This document shows positions 7,637 through 15,979 of a stretch of 64,000 nucleotides of DNA, piece after piece. Source of the stretch: Clostridia bacterium (GTDB lineage Bacteria > Bacillota > Limnochordia > DTU080 > RSA5); contig PKEX01000009.1 of assembly GCA_002919235.1 (NCBI GenBank), positions 62,001 to 126,000 of the forward strand, in the 5' to 3' direction. Each line of letters opens with the position of its first letter. Position 1 is the first letter of the stretch. The notes beneath the pieces are model-generated. The model was not told the origin of the DNA. It did not search any database and was given only the letters and a program-made list of their open reading frames with translations. A program made the translations under genes and the position numbers.

Positions 7637-7880
7637 GGCCCCGCCGGCGCAGCGCCTCCAGCTTGGCGGCGATCCGCTTTTTCACTCGTTCGGTTTCCTC
7701 GTGATCGATCTCCGCTTCGACCAGGGTCTCCCCGTCAAACCGCACCTCGAGCCACATTCCCTCGCGGACGCCTTCCGGCAGGCGCGCCAGGGGGACGATG
7801 CGCTCCTCTTCGGACTCCCCCACCAGGAGGACGGCGTGGAGGCCGTCGACGATGCGGTCGACCACTGCCTTGTCCTTCAT
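7623..7880 (-). CDS. DUF3006 protein
   Basis: An 85-residue cytoplasmic-looking protein with the DUF3006 pattern: VDRIVDGLHAVLLVGE, ERIVPLARLPEGVREGMWLEV, and a charged C-terminal helix ERVKKRIAAKLEALRRRG. DUF3006 genes are often found next to secreted ComEC-like metallo-beta-lactamase proteins in Bacillota, and here it lies 45 bases downstream of one. Function is unknown. It is probably the last gene of the ppa / MBL / DUF3006 transcript. Confidence 0.8.
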   Translation of the reverse strand: MKDKAVVDRIVDGLHAVLLVGESEEERIVPLARLPEGVREGMWLEVRFDGETLVEAEIDHEETERVKKRIAAKLEALRRRGLKGM

Positions 7881-7925
7881 GGAGGCAACCCTCCTCGCCC
7901 CCGCCGGGCGAGCGGCGCCGGCGTG

Positions 7926-9047
7926 CTACGGCATTTCAACGCAGGCAAGTCCCTGCTTCTTGATGTCGCCGAGACGTCCCTGCCCGATCCCGGGGATCCG
8001 CAGCAGGTCGTCCAGGGAGTGGTAAGGCCGCCTGGCGATGAGCTCTTGCGCCCGGACCTCGCCGATGTGGACGATCTTGGCCAGCTCCTCGGCGCTGGCC
8101 GTGTTGACGTTCACCTGCCCGGGGAGGCACTTCCCTCCCGCCAAGGCCGACGCCAGGGCCACCGGCCCCCGGTCTTCCCGCTCCACGGTGACGCGGTAGG
8201 TGGTCCCGTCCGTGACCACTTTGATGGTCCCGTGGACGTCCGTCCCGTACACCGTCACGCCGTGCTGGAGCAGCCGCTCGAGGGTCTCCGCGTGGGGATG
8301 CCCGTAGGAGTTCCCCTCGCCGGCCGAATAGATGGCCACCCGGGGCCGGACGGCGGCCAAGAACGCGTCGCTGGTGGACGTGCGCGACCCGTGGTGCCCC
8401 ACGTGCAGGATGTCCGCGGAGAGGTCGTGGCCCCGGGCGATCATCTCCAGCTCCGCCGGCGCCTCGGCGTCGCCGGTAAGCAAGATGGTTACATCACCAT
8501 ACACCACCCGCATCGCGATGGAGCCGTTGTTGAAGTCCCCCGTCACCTCCGCCGGGTGGACCACTTCGATCCGGGCGCTGCCCAGCTGGAACACTTCGCC
8601 CGCCCGCGGCTCGTGATATCCGGCCCCCGACTCCAAGATCGCGTCGATAGTCTCCTCGAAGTTGCGGGTGGTGTGCACGTCGCCCGAGAGCCAGACGTCC
8701 ACCACTGGAAAGCTCCTCAACACCCGGGGAAACTGCCCGATATGGTCCGAATGCGGGTGGGTGCCCACCAGGAGATCGATGCGCTCGACCCCGGCCGATT
8801 GGAGATACGGCACCACGTCATTCCGGTCGTGCCGTCCGGCATCCACCAGCATGACGAAATCGGGGCCCAGAAAGAGCGTGGCGTCGCCTTGCCCTACGTC
8901 GATAAAGTGGATTTCCAGGACCCGCGGCGCGCCCGCCGCGCCCGGGCCCGCCGCCAGCAAGAGGCTGAGGACGAAGGCCGCGAGCAAGAAGGCCTTGGCC
9001 CACGCCTTCTGCAATCCAAGCCGCCGCCGGATCCGCTTGCCGTTCAT
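7926..9047 (-). CDS. Secreted ComEC-like metallo-beta-lactamase-fold hydrolase with C-terminal HhH domain
   Basis: A 373-residue protein. Residues 15-40 are a signal peptide or anchor. Residues 43-300 form an MBL domain with THPHSDHIG at 96-104 (H97, H99, D101, H102), LLTGDAE and HVGHHGS, close to the hydrolase domain of the competence protein ComEC but without its membrane channel. Residues 310-368 hold helix-hairpin-helix motifs (VNVNTASAEEL, LLRIPGIG) like ComEA, which bind DNA. It could act on extracellular nucleic acid; substrate not shown. ATG 9047 overlaps the pyrophosphatase stop (ATGA), implying coupled translation. Confidence 0.85.
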   Translation of the reverse strand: MNGKRIRRRLGLQKAWAKAFLLAAFVLSLLLAAGPGAAGAPRVLEIHFIDVGQGDATLFLGPDFVMLVDAGRHDRNDVVPYLQSAGVERIDLLVGTHPHSDHIGQFPRVLRSFPVVDVWLSGDVHTTRNFEETIDAILESGAGYHEPRAGEVFQLGSARIEVVHPAEVTGDFNNGSIAMRVVYGDVTILLTGDAEAPAELEMIARGHDLSADILHVGHHGSRTSTSDAFLAAVRPRVAIYSAGEGNSYGHPHAETLERLLQHGVTVYGTDVHGTIKVVTDGTTYRVTVEREDRGPVALASALAGGKCLPGQVNVNTASAEELAKIVHIGEVRAQELIARRPYHSLDDLLRIPGIGQGRLGDIKKQGLACVEMP

Positions 9048-9523
9048 CGGGCCCGAAACGCCTCCCTGGCCCGGACGATGGCATCGACGGCCACGTCCTT
9101 GTCGGCCCAGCCGCGCACCTCTACTTTCCGGCCTTCCAGCTCCTTATAGACCGCGAAGAAGTGGCTGATGGCCCGCAGGGTGTGGCTGGCGATGTCGGCG
9201 AGACTTTGGATGTGCTGCTGGTACGGGTCGACGGCGCAGACCGACAGGATCTTGATGTCCTTGCCCTTGTCGTCGGTCATGTCCAGCGCCCCGATGACCC
9301 GGGCGGGGACGATGCAGGTCGGCTGAAAGCGAGCCGGCCCCAGCACCAGGATATCGAGGGCGTCGCCGTCTTCGGCCAGCGTCTCCGGGATGTAGCCATA
9401 GTTGGCCGGGTACACTACGGGGCTCGGCAGGATGCGATCGACCCGCAGGACTCCTCGTTCTTCGTCGATTTCGTACTTGATCTGGCTCCCTTCCGGCAGT
9501 TCGATCAATGCGTCCACGATCAC
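9044..9523 (-). CDS. ppa: Inorganic pyrophosphatase (family I)
   Basis: A 159-residue cytoplasmic enzyme that hydrolyses pyrophosphate. It shows the family pattern: KYEIDEERG, VYPANYGYIPET, and the metal-binding EDGDALDILV, then DDKGKDIKIL. GTG 9523 is preferred because GAGGAG (9533-9538) lies 9 bases upstream; ATG 9532 directly abuts that site and upstream extensions (to 9862) run into the divergent ArsR promoter. Its stop overlaps the start of the secreted MBL protein by 4 bases. Confidence 0.9.
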   Translation of the reverse strand: MIVDALIELPEGSQIKYEIDEERGVLRVDRILPSPVVYPANYGYIPETLAEDGDALDILVLGPARFQPTCIVPARVIGALDMTDDKGKDIKILSVCAVDPYQQHIQSLADIASHTLRAISHFFAVYKELEGRKVEVRGWADKDVAVDAIVRAREAFRAR

Positions 9524-9620
9524 TGCGATCATCTCCTCGCCAACCCGGCGTTCTGGCATGCCATAACCTTTAGCCATCCGGCCGGACACGTCCTCCAGCC
9601 CGGTCCGCCCGGCCTTCGGC

Positions 9621-9672
9621 TTGACACCGCCTCGGCGCCCGTGATAGAGTGCTGATCGACGATGTTCGATCA
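9621..9672 (+). promoter_or_regulatory. ArsR-family gene promoter with TGATCGA inverted repeat
   Basis: A consensus -35 TTGACA (9621-9626) and a -10-like TAGAGT (9645-9650) are followed at once by a perfect inverted repeat TGATCGA-N6-TCGATCA (9653-9659 and 9666-9672), which covers the expected transcription start. This is the usual layout for an autorepressor site, so the downstream ArsR protein is the likely ligand. It also argues that the ATG at 9662, inside the repeat, is not the start. Confidence 0.7.
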
Positions 9673-9691
9673 AGCCGCGGGCGGTGAAACC

Positions 9692-10006
9692 ATGGCCGAG
9701 GAGGTCCTCTCCACCGCGGAGGACCGCGAGATCGCATTGATCGGCAAGGCGCTGTCGAACCCCATCCGCGTGCGGATGCTCCGCTTCATCGGGGCGCAGG
9801 GTGCCTATTGCGGGGACTTGACGGAGCGGTTTGGCCTGGCACAGTCCACCGTCTCCCACCACATCCGCATCCTCAAGGAAGCAGGGCTGATCGAGGGAGA
9901 GGAGCAGGGCACGTCCACCTGCTACCGGGTGGTGCCCCGCCGGTGCGAGGCGGTCTGCCGGCTCATCTCCGAAACCTTGCGGGGCGCGGCGGGCCTTGCC
10001 CGCTGA
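9692..10006 (+). CDS. ArsR/SmtB-family winged-helix repressor
   Basis: A 104-residue helix-turn-helix protein: ALSNPIRVRMLRFI, then recognition region LAQSTVSHHIRILKEAGLI and wing GEEQGTSTCYRVV. Cysteines occur at AYCGD, STCY and RRCEAVC. The classic CVCDL arsenic/metal motif is not present, so the inducer is unclear; the clustered C-terminal cysteines could bind a metal or thiol reagent. ATG 9692 is chosen because the upstream ATG lies in the operator. No target operon lies adjacent on the same strand; the divergent ppa cluster could share control. Confidence 0.85.
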   Translation: MAEEVLSTAEDREIALIGKALSNPIRVRMLRFIGAQGAYCGDLTERFGLAQSTVSHHIRILKEAGLIEGEEQGTSTCYRVVPRRCEAVCRLISETLRGAAGLAR

Positions 10007-10113
10007 GCCCGGCAGGCCGGCGTTCCCGCCCGTTTCCGCACGCCTTAAGGCAGGGAGAAGCGGCCCCCGGGTGGAATACCCCCGGAGAGCGCCTCATCGT
10101 CGCCGGGCCGCGC

Positions 10114-10329
10114 TCAGTCGTCCTCCCGGTGGCCGTAATGCTTGGTGACGCTTTCCACCGCGTCGCCGTCGATGACGTACGTGGCCTTGGGCCCGCGTAA
10201 GGTGAGGAGCCGCCGCTCCGTGTCAAACTTGGTGTCGCCCAGGTGGAGCTCAAAGGTCTGGCCGCCGGCGGTGTGGATGATGAGCTCGCCCCACTCTTGC
10301 AGGAGCTCGTGGACGATTTCCATCTTCAC
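10114..10329 (-). CDS. Small hypothetical protein
   Basis: A 71-residue protein beginning MKMEIVHELLQEWGELII, probably a small beta-rich fold with four or five strands (ELHLGDTKFD, RLLTLRG, ATYVIDG). GTG 10329 has AGGGAG 9 bases upstream and is preferred to ATG 10323. It has no transmembrane segment or recognised domain. It lies between the ArsR gene (convergent) and the LysM gene (divergent). Confidence 0.6.
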   Translation of the reverse strand: MKMEIVHELLQEWGELIIHTAGGQTFELHLGDTKFDTERRLLTLRGPKATYVIDGDAVESVTKHYGHREDD

Positions 10330-10418
10330 GAGAACGCACTCCCTTGCAGTCGGTGTGGCCGCGAAGCGGCCCGGCAAGATGCCAGGTCTAGTTTTTCCAT
10401 GAGGAAGAGCGGCATATC

Positions 10419-11063
10419 ATGAGACGACGCGGTTTTGCCATCATCGCCATCATGATCCTGCTGGCGCCTTTCCTCTTTTCCGGAGCGGCCGTACACGGGG
10501 CCAGCGGCGAGGTGCGGGAGTGGCAGCTGGGCGAGCGCACCCTGGCGCGAGGCTCCTGGGGCGCCGACGTGTTTACGCTCCAGATTTACCTCAAAGAGCT
10601 GGGATACGAGCTCGCGGCGGACGGGCTCTACGGCTCTGAGACCAAAGCGGCAGTCGAAGCGTTCCAGAGGGACTACGGCCTGCCGGTGACGGGAATCGCC
10701 GGGCCGCAGACCATCGAGCGGCTGGCCTGGGCGCGCCTTCGCCGCATGGAGACGATGCCGTACACCGTGCAGCCGGGAGACTCCTTGTGGTCCATCGCCC
10801 GCACCTTCGACACCACCATGGAGGTCCTGATCGAGATCAACGACCTGCCCGACCGGCCGCTGCGGGCGGGTGAAGTGATCGAGGTGCCGGCGCTGGCACG
10901 GTACGAAGTAAAGCCCGGCGACACCCTGTGGGGGATCGCCCGGCGGTTCCGCACCACGGTCCAGGAGCTGGCCGGCCTCAACGGCATCTCGCCCGACGAC
11001 ACCTTGCGGGTGGGCACCGTCCTGTGGCTCCCCAGGGGCTCGGTCATCTTGCCTGATCCGTGA
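10419..11063 (+). CDS. Exported peptidoglycan-binding protein with two LysM domains
   Basis: A 214-residue cell-wall protein. Residues 1-30 are a signal peptide. Residues 40-105 form a peptidoglycan-binding type 1 domain (GSWGADVFTLQIYLKELGY...DGLYGSETKAAVEAFQ). Two LysM repeats follow, starting YTVQPGDSLWSIA (about 115) and YEVKPGDTLWGIA (about 163). No catalytic domain is seen, so it is a wall-anchoring or spore-coat-type protein rather than a hydrolase. It is followed 28 bases later by ctaB. Confidence 0.87.
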   Translation: MRRRGFAIIAIMILLAPFLFSGAAVHGASGEVREWQLGERTLARGSWGADVFTLQIYLKELGYELAADGLYGSETKAAVEAFQRDYGLPVTGIAGPQTIERLAWARLRRMETMPYTVQPGDSLWSIARTFDTTMEVLIEINDLPDRPLRAGEVIEVPALARYEVKPGDTLWGIARRFRTTVQELAGLNGISPDDTLRVGTVLWLPRGSVILPDP

Positions 11064-11090
11064 CACACGACGAAAGGCGGCGACTTTGGT

Positions 11091-11993
11091 TTGAGCCAAG
11101 CTCTACCCAGACGATCGCTGGAAGCTGCTGAGGGGCGCGCCGCTGCGCCTTCTTTTCGCGACTTTGTCGAGATCACCAAGCCCAAGCACCAGTTTGTCCT
11201 CTTCACGGGCTTCGTGACCATGCGCCTCGCCGCGCCGGAGCTCCCGTGGGACCTGGCTCTCTTTACCCTGCTGGGCACGGCGCTGGCCGTCGCGTCGTCC
11301 CACGTCTTCAACCAGATCTTTGACCGGGACATCGACGCGCTCATGGAACGGACCAAGAACCGCCCCATGGCCGCGGGCAGGATCCGGGTCCCGCAGGCCG
11401 CGGCCTTCGGCAGCGTCCTCGGCCTCCTCTCCCTCGCGGTGATGGCCTGGAAGACCAACCCGCTGACCGTGCTCTTGACTGTCGCCGGATGGTTTGTCTA
11501 TGCAGTGGTGTACTCGTACTGGCTCAAGCGCCGCAGCCCCTGGTGCACCTTGGTGGGCGGCATCTCCGGGGCGATGCCCACGCTCATCGGCTGGGCGGCG
11601 GTGAAAGGGAACCTGGAAGCCGTCCCGCTGCTCTTCTTCGCCTTTATGGCCATCTGGCAGAGCCCGCACTTCTTTGCCCTCTCGCTCTACCGGGCAGATG
11701 AATACCGGCGGGCCGGCATCCCGGTGGTGGTGGTCCGCTACGGCATCCGCTCCACCCTGCGGCGGATGCTGGTGCACGGGCCGCTCCTCATCGGCTGCAC
11801 GCTGCTGCTTTCCGCCCAGGGCGTCGGCGGTGCGTTCTTCCTCTACACGACGCTCATCGCAGGGCTCCTCTACTACGCCGGCATCATCCAGGCGAACCGC
11901 GAGGGCGAAAAAGCAGCCGCTGCCTGGGGCAAGCGGCTCTTCCACGCGTCGTACGCCTACATGCTGCTGGTCTTCGCCTGCGCTCTCGTGTGA
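11091..11993 (+). CDS. ctaB: Protoheme IX farnesyltransferase (heme O synthase)
   Basis: A 300-residue UbiA-family membrane enzyme with 8-9 helices. It attaches a farnesyl group to heme b to make heme O for the terminal oxidase. The prenyl-diphosphate motif is visible as NQIFDRDIDALMERTKNRPM at about residues 76-95; the second conserved loop is YRADEYRRAGIPVV. The start is TTG 11091 with AAAGGCGG upstream. No ctaA (heme A synthase) is in the window. It is separate from the ba3 operon 6.5 kb away but belongs to the same pathway. Confidence 0.92.
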   Translation: MSQALPRRSLEAAEGRAAAPSFRDFVEITKPKHQFVLFTGFVTMRLAAPELPWDLALFTLLGTALAVASSHVFNQIFDRDIDALMERTKNRPMAAGRIRVPQAAAFGSVLGLLSLAVMAWKTNPLTVLLTVAGWFVYAVVYSYWLKRRSPWCTLVGGISGAMPTLIGWAAVKGNLEAVPLLFFAFMAIWQSPHFFALSLYRADEYRRAGIPVVVVRYGIRSTLRRMLVHGPLLIGCTLLLSAQGVGGAFFLYTTLIAGLLYYAGIIQANREGEKAAAAWGKRLFHASYAYMLLVFACALV

Positions 11994-12015
11994 CGGGCGC
12001 CGCCCCGGCGCGGCC

Positions 12016-13008
12016 CTACGAAATCCCGAAGACCCGCACGATCAGGGGCGTGTCGACGGTGACGTGGGGCGCGATGGCGTGATAGGCCCAAAGGTGCACC
12101 CACGCGTTGCCCGTCCTCAGGGTGAGGACGGACTTGATCAGCCCGGGGTACGCAAACTGCAAGAAGACGAAGGCCACGCTGAGGAGCCCGTGAGCCAGCG
12201 AATCGTACACGGTCCAGTACTCCACCAGATGCAGCCCGGCGTAGGTCAGAGCGCCGAGGACCGCCGCTGAAGCCCGTGATCCGGTCACCTTGAGGTACCG
12301 GGGAAAGAGCAGGGAGTAGATGAAGATCATCACCGGCAGGCCGGTGCCGAGCAGGTGAAGGACCAGCGTCAGCGGCACGCCCAGCGCGAGCTGCCTCGCG
12401 CTGAGGGAGAAGATCCCGGGAAACGTGACCAGCTCGCCGATGCTTTCCACCAGCAGGATGACGGCGATGACGAGGAAGTCCTTCTTCGCGTCTTCAGACT
12501 TCAAGCCCAGCTCCCGGTGCCCGTAGCCGCGCCGGCGGAACACCAGGTACGGGATGAGAGCAAAGAACACCCCGTTGTAGATCGCCCACACCACGGCGTC
12601 GGCCGGCGCCAGGTGGTGAGTGGGTCCAAACACCGAACCGTGCAGGTGCAGGCCGATCCCGAACGCGTTCCCCACACCCAGCACCACCGCGCCGTAGACC
12701 AGAAGAGCAATCATCTCGCGCCTTGCCGCCGTGACGCCGGGCGTGCGCGCCTCGAAATCCACGGCCGGCCGTCCCCGGGTCGCCAGGAACGCGAGGCCGA
12801 TGATGACCAGCGCAAAGGCAATCTGCATGAGCTGGGTCATGAGGTTGGGGATCAGCTCGTGTGTCCCCACCGCAGGCCGGTCGAACGGCAGGCCGCCGGA
12901 TCCCAGCACAAGAGCCACGCCGAAGGCGAGCACCGTCGCCCCCGCAAACCCGTGCAGGGCACGGAAGGATTCCCCGGACTTCGTCTGAATGGACGGCGAT
13001 ACGTTCAT
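12016..13008 (-). CDS. Polytopic membrane protein, CPBP-protease-like
   Basis: A 330-residue integral membrane protein with about 8 helices. The second half contains YAGLHLVEYW and VHLWAYHAIAPH, which resemble the second and third histidine motifs of CPBP (CaaX-processing) intramembrane proteases, and a GHRELGL segment as often found before them. The first motif (EExxxR) is not seen, so proteolytic activity is doubtful. It may be a non-catalytic relative; the family call is tentative. Neighbours give no functional hint. Confidence 0.55.
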   Translation of the reverse strand: MNVSPSIQTKSGESFRALHGFAGATVLAFGVALVLGSGGLPFDRPAVGTHELIPNLMTQLMQIAFALVIIGLAFLATRGRPAVDFEARTPGVTAARREMIALLVYGAVVLGVGNAFGIGLHLHGSVFGPTHHLAPADAVVWAIYNGVFFALIPYLVFRRRGYGHRELGLKSEDAKKDFLVIAVILLVESIGELVTFPGIFSLSARQLALGVPLTLVLHLLGTGLPVMIFIYSLLFPRYLKVTGSRASAAVLGALTYAGLHLVEYWTVYDSLAHGLLSVAFVFLQFAYPGLIKSVLTLRTGNAWVHLWAYHAIAPHVTVDTPLIVRVFGIS

Positions 13009-13117
13009 CTTTCACGCAGATCCTTTCTTGTGTGCTGATGCTGAAACTTCGGTCTTGCCCCGCTCCACCGGCCGGCGGCGCCTCTCGCACGGGCGTCCGG
13101 CACCTCTCGCCTTATCG

Positions 13118-13777
13118 TTATGCCTCTACCACCGCATAGGCCCTCACCGGAAACGCGCTGCACCCCCGCACCTTCACCGGGACCGCATGAAACCGGAAAC
13201 CCGAGGCGGGAAGCTGCTCGAGGCCCCGCAGGTGTTCCACAATGAGGATGCCGGCGGCGAGCAGGATCGAGTGGACGGGCCGCTCCCCGGTAACGGTGTC
13301 GTCGATGTTCAGCGAGTCGATCCCCACCAAGGCGGGACCGGCCGCCTTCAGCCATTCGGCGGCCTCCGCCGTGAGGAAAGGATGGCCGTGGAAGTACGCC
13401 TCCGTACCCCAGTGCCGCGCCCAGCCCGTATGGACCAGCACCGCCTTTCCCCTCACGTCCGCCCCGGCGAACAGCTCCGGGCCGATGGCCCGCCGCGCGG
13501 GGTCCGCGCGAAAGACGATCCCTTCCAAGTCGGCGACCTGCTCCAGCGGGAGCTCCGCCAGGTCTTTCTCTCCTTCGTAGCGGTGGAAAGGGGCGTCGAT
13601 GTAGGTGCCCGTGTTGCCTACCATCTCGATCTTGCCGATGTGGAAGGTGGTTCCCTGGGCATAGCGGTCCTTCGAGGCCTCCCGGCTCAGGTAGTCGGAG
13701 ATCACCGGGCCAGGAAGACCCGGATAGGTCACCATGCCGTGCTCCACCGCGTGGCTGAGATCGATCAGCCGGCGCAT
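13118..13777 (-). CDS. Cyclase-family (kynurenine-formamidase-like) hydrolase
   Basis: A 219-residue protein of the PF04199 cyclase / metal-dependent hydrolase fold: LIDLSHAVEHGMVTYPG at the N-terminus, IDAPFHRY in the middle and LVGIDSLNIDD later. The canonical metal motif HxGTHxDxPxH reads NTGTYIDAPFH here, with the first two histidines replaced by N and Y, so metal binding and substrate may differ from formamidases. The start is ATG 13777. It stands alone upstream of the tRNA-Arg terminator, in the same direction. Confidence 0.75.
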   Translation of the reverse strand: MRRLIDLSHAVEHGMVTYPGLPGPVISDYLSREASKDRYAQGTTFHIGKIEMVGNTGTYIDAPFHRYEGEKDLAELPLEQVADLEGIVFRADPARRAIGPELFAGADVRGKAVLVHTGWARHWGTEAYFHGHPFLTAEAAEWLKAAGPALVGIDSLNIDDTVTGERPVHSILLAAGILIVEHLRGLEQLPASGFRFHAVPVKVRGCSAFPVRAYAVVEA

Positions 13778-13896
13778 CCAACGGTCACCTCTGTCAGGCA
13801 GTTGCGAGATTTAGCTCCATTCTTTCCGCGCCGGCACGCGACTTCCTTGTCAGACGGGCCAGCAGGCACTCAAGACCGGGCGCCGCCTGGCTCGAG

Positions 13897-13944
13897 AAAA
13901 AAGATCAAGGGGTTTCGCGTCGCCTTGAGGCGCCGAAACCCCTT
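13897..13944 (-). terminator. Terminator of the tRNA-Arg transcript
   Basis: On the minus strand, an 11-base-pair stem AAGGGGTTTCG / CGAAACCCCTT (13944-13934 and 13917-13907) encloses an inner GC-rich hairpin and is followed by a run of T (forward AAAAAA at 13897-13902). It lies just after the tRNA. Confidence 0.8.
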
Positions 13945-13951
13945 AACCTGG

Positions 13952-14025
<74 letters not shown>

Positions 14026-14123
14026 ACGGCAAATGGAGCAGAACTTAATATATCAGATCCCCGGCGAAAGTTCAACCACCTGCTTGCCGCCAGTTGCTCC
14101 CGGGGCCCCGGCGGGCGCCGGGA

Positions 14124-15134
14124 TCACCCTGAAACCGGCCGCGGGATGTACACGATGTTCCCCGTCCAGCTCTGGCCCGGTTCCAGCACGATCATCCCCG
14201 CGTCGACGCCTCGCGCCGCGAGGTTGAAGGCGTCGGTCACGCAGGTGTACGGCTCGAGGCAGATCACGTCCCGCGACAGCGGCGCGTAGATCACGAACTC
14301 GCGAAAGGCGCTGTCCGAGCGGACGGCAATCTCCACGCCGGTGCCGGGATCGGCGTAGACCACCTCCGACGGGCCGTGCTGGTTGAGGCCGGTGTAGACG
14401 TCGTCGTACTCCTCGTCCGCCAGCGGCACGTCGCGGGAGAGGTCCCGGGCCGGCGCGGGCTGCCGGATCTCGCCGGTGGGCAGGAGCCGCGCGTCCAGCT
14501 CCCAGACCCCCGTCACCGGCGCTTTCACCCGGCACTGGCTGCGGCGGCCCTTGGGGGAGAGGGGCAGCGGGAACCACGGGTGCAGGCCGTAGCCCATGGG
14601 CATAGGCCCGGAGCCCGTGTTCTTCGCGGTCATCTCGTTGGCGAGGGCGCCGTCCTTGAGGCGATAAGTAAAGAGCACCTCGAACGGGAAGGGGAACGCG
14701 GCTTCCACCTCGGGGTGGGCGCTGGACGCAAAGCGGAGCGTCACCCACGCGCCCTCTTCGTCGCTGGCGCCCTGGCTCACCACTTCCCAGGGCCGGTTGT
14801 AGACCAGGCCGTGGATGGCGTTGTTCCGCTCGGGCTCATTGATGGGCAGAGCCGCCTGTTTCCCCCCAAAGGCAAAGCGGCCGTCCCGCACCCGGTTGGG
14901 ATAGGGAAAGAGAATCGGGTTGCCGTAGAGGTACGGCCCCTCCCGGAGGGCGTCGTAGTCGGGAGCGCTGACCAGGAGCTCCAGCGGCTGGCCCTGATGC
15001 TCCCACACGTACCGGTTGCAGTTGGCGCCCACCGTCGGCACGATGGTGGCGCTGCTCTTGGTGCCGGCGTCGATGAGCTCGACCACCTGCTCGCCCCTGT
15101 CGACCCTCTGCGCCACGGAGTACCTGCTGCTCAT
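14124..15134 (-). CDS. Aldose 1-epimerase family protein
   Basis: A 336-residue galactose-mutarotase-like protein. It shows GNPILFPYPNRVRDGRF (substrate-binding arginine region), NNAIHGLVYNRPW (catalytic His) and GYGLHPWF (second His), with the glutamate region VICLEPYTC near the end. It interconverts alpha and beta anomers of sugars in the cytoplasm. ATG 15134 has GGGAGG 6 bases upstream; the frame extends to 15167 without a better start. With the xylanase and two Gfo/Idh dehydrogenases it fits sugar catabolism, but it is not in an operon with them. Confidence 0.85.
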   Translation of the reverse strand: MSSRYSVAQRVDRGEQVVELIDAGTKSSATIVPTVGANCNRYVWEHQGQPLELLVSAPDYDALREGPYLYGNPILFPYPNRVRDGRFAFGGKQAALPINEPERNNAIHGLVYNRPWEVVSQGASDEEGAWVTLRFASSAHPEVEAAFPFPFEVLFTYRLKDGALANEMTAKNTGSGPMPMGYGLHPWFPLPLSPKGRRSQCRVKAPVTGVWELDARLLPTGEIRQPAPARDLSRDVPLADEEYDDVYTGLNQHGPSEVVYADPGTGVEIAVRSDSAFREFVIYAPLSRDVICLEPYTCVTDAFNLAARGVDAGMIVLEPGQSWTGNIVYIPRPVSG

Positions 15135-15309
15135 GCTCGTCCTCCCAAGAGATTGGTGCGCGGGCACGCGCCGGCGGCCGCCGGCGCTCGGCGCCCGGGC
15201 GCCTTTGCCCCAGGGAAAATTGTACCAGACGCGCTCTGCGGGCGAAAGGGCGACGGGCAGATGCCGGATGCGCCCAAAGATCGCCGGGCGAGATCGCCCG
15301 GCGGGCCCG

Positions 15310-15852
15310 TTACGGCCGCCGGAACGTGGCGGGCGTCACCGCCATCGTGACGGTATACACGTCGTGGAGAAAGTCGAACAGCATCTCTTCCACGACGGCA
15401 AAACCCAGCTCGCGCAGGATCTCAAGCCCCTGCTGGTCCGTGCTGGGGATGTCGATCAGCAGCTTTTCGACGCCGTGATGGGAAAAGGCATACTCGGTGA
15501 TGAGGGCGATGGCTTCCCGGCGGTAGTCCGGTGTCGTGAGATACCGCAGGTCGCCGACCATAGGGGTGATCCACGCCTCGCCCCGGATCACGTGGATGCT
15601 GTGCAGGTCGATATCGCCGATGTACTCGCCGTCCTTGGTCTCGATGGCCCACTGCTCGCTGAAAGGATCCTCCTGGAGCGCGTAAAACCAGCTCTCCATG
15701 TCAAACCTGGTATTTGTATCGCCCGGAGCGCCGATGTAGAGCAGCTGCACCTCGCGGTCGTTCACCATCTCCAGGCGCCGGTCGAGATCGCTTTCGGCCA
15801 GCGGCCTGAGGTTGACCCGCGTCCCGGTGATCTTGGCCTGGGCCTTTTCCAT
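15310..15852 (-). CDS. GNAT-family N-acetyltransferase (RimJ/RimL-like)
   Basis: A 180-residue acetyltransferase. NLRPLAESDLDRRLEMVND at the start is typical of RimJ/RimL-type acetyltransferases; WAIETKDGEYIGDIDLHSIH and EAIALITEYAFSHHGVEKLLIDI supply the acetyl-CoA-binding strand and helix. The usual R/Q-x-x-G-x-G/A loop is degenerate (DYRREA). The substrate is unknown. ATG 15852 is chosen for GAGGGTG 6 bases upstream over the in-frame GTG at 15861. Confidence 0.75.
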   Translation of the reverse strand: MEKAQAKITGTRVNLRPLAESDLDRRLEMVNDREVQLLYIGAPGDTNTRFDMESWFYALQEDPFSEQWAIETKDGEYIGDIDLHSIHVIRGEAWITPMVGDLRYLTTPDYRREAIALITEYAFSHHGVEKLLIDIPSTDQQGLEILRELGFAVVEEMLFDFLHDVYTVTMAVTPATFRRP

Positions 15853-15979
15853 GGATATCACCCTCGTACAGTATTTGCCCGGAGCCGGGGCGCCACCTGC
15901 ACGCGGCCCGGACCGGTGAAGGGCTTGCCGCCGTCGAATCGAATTGATGACAGGGTACCATCACACGGAGGCATCGGCG

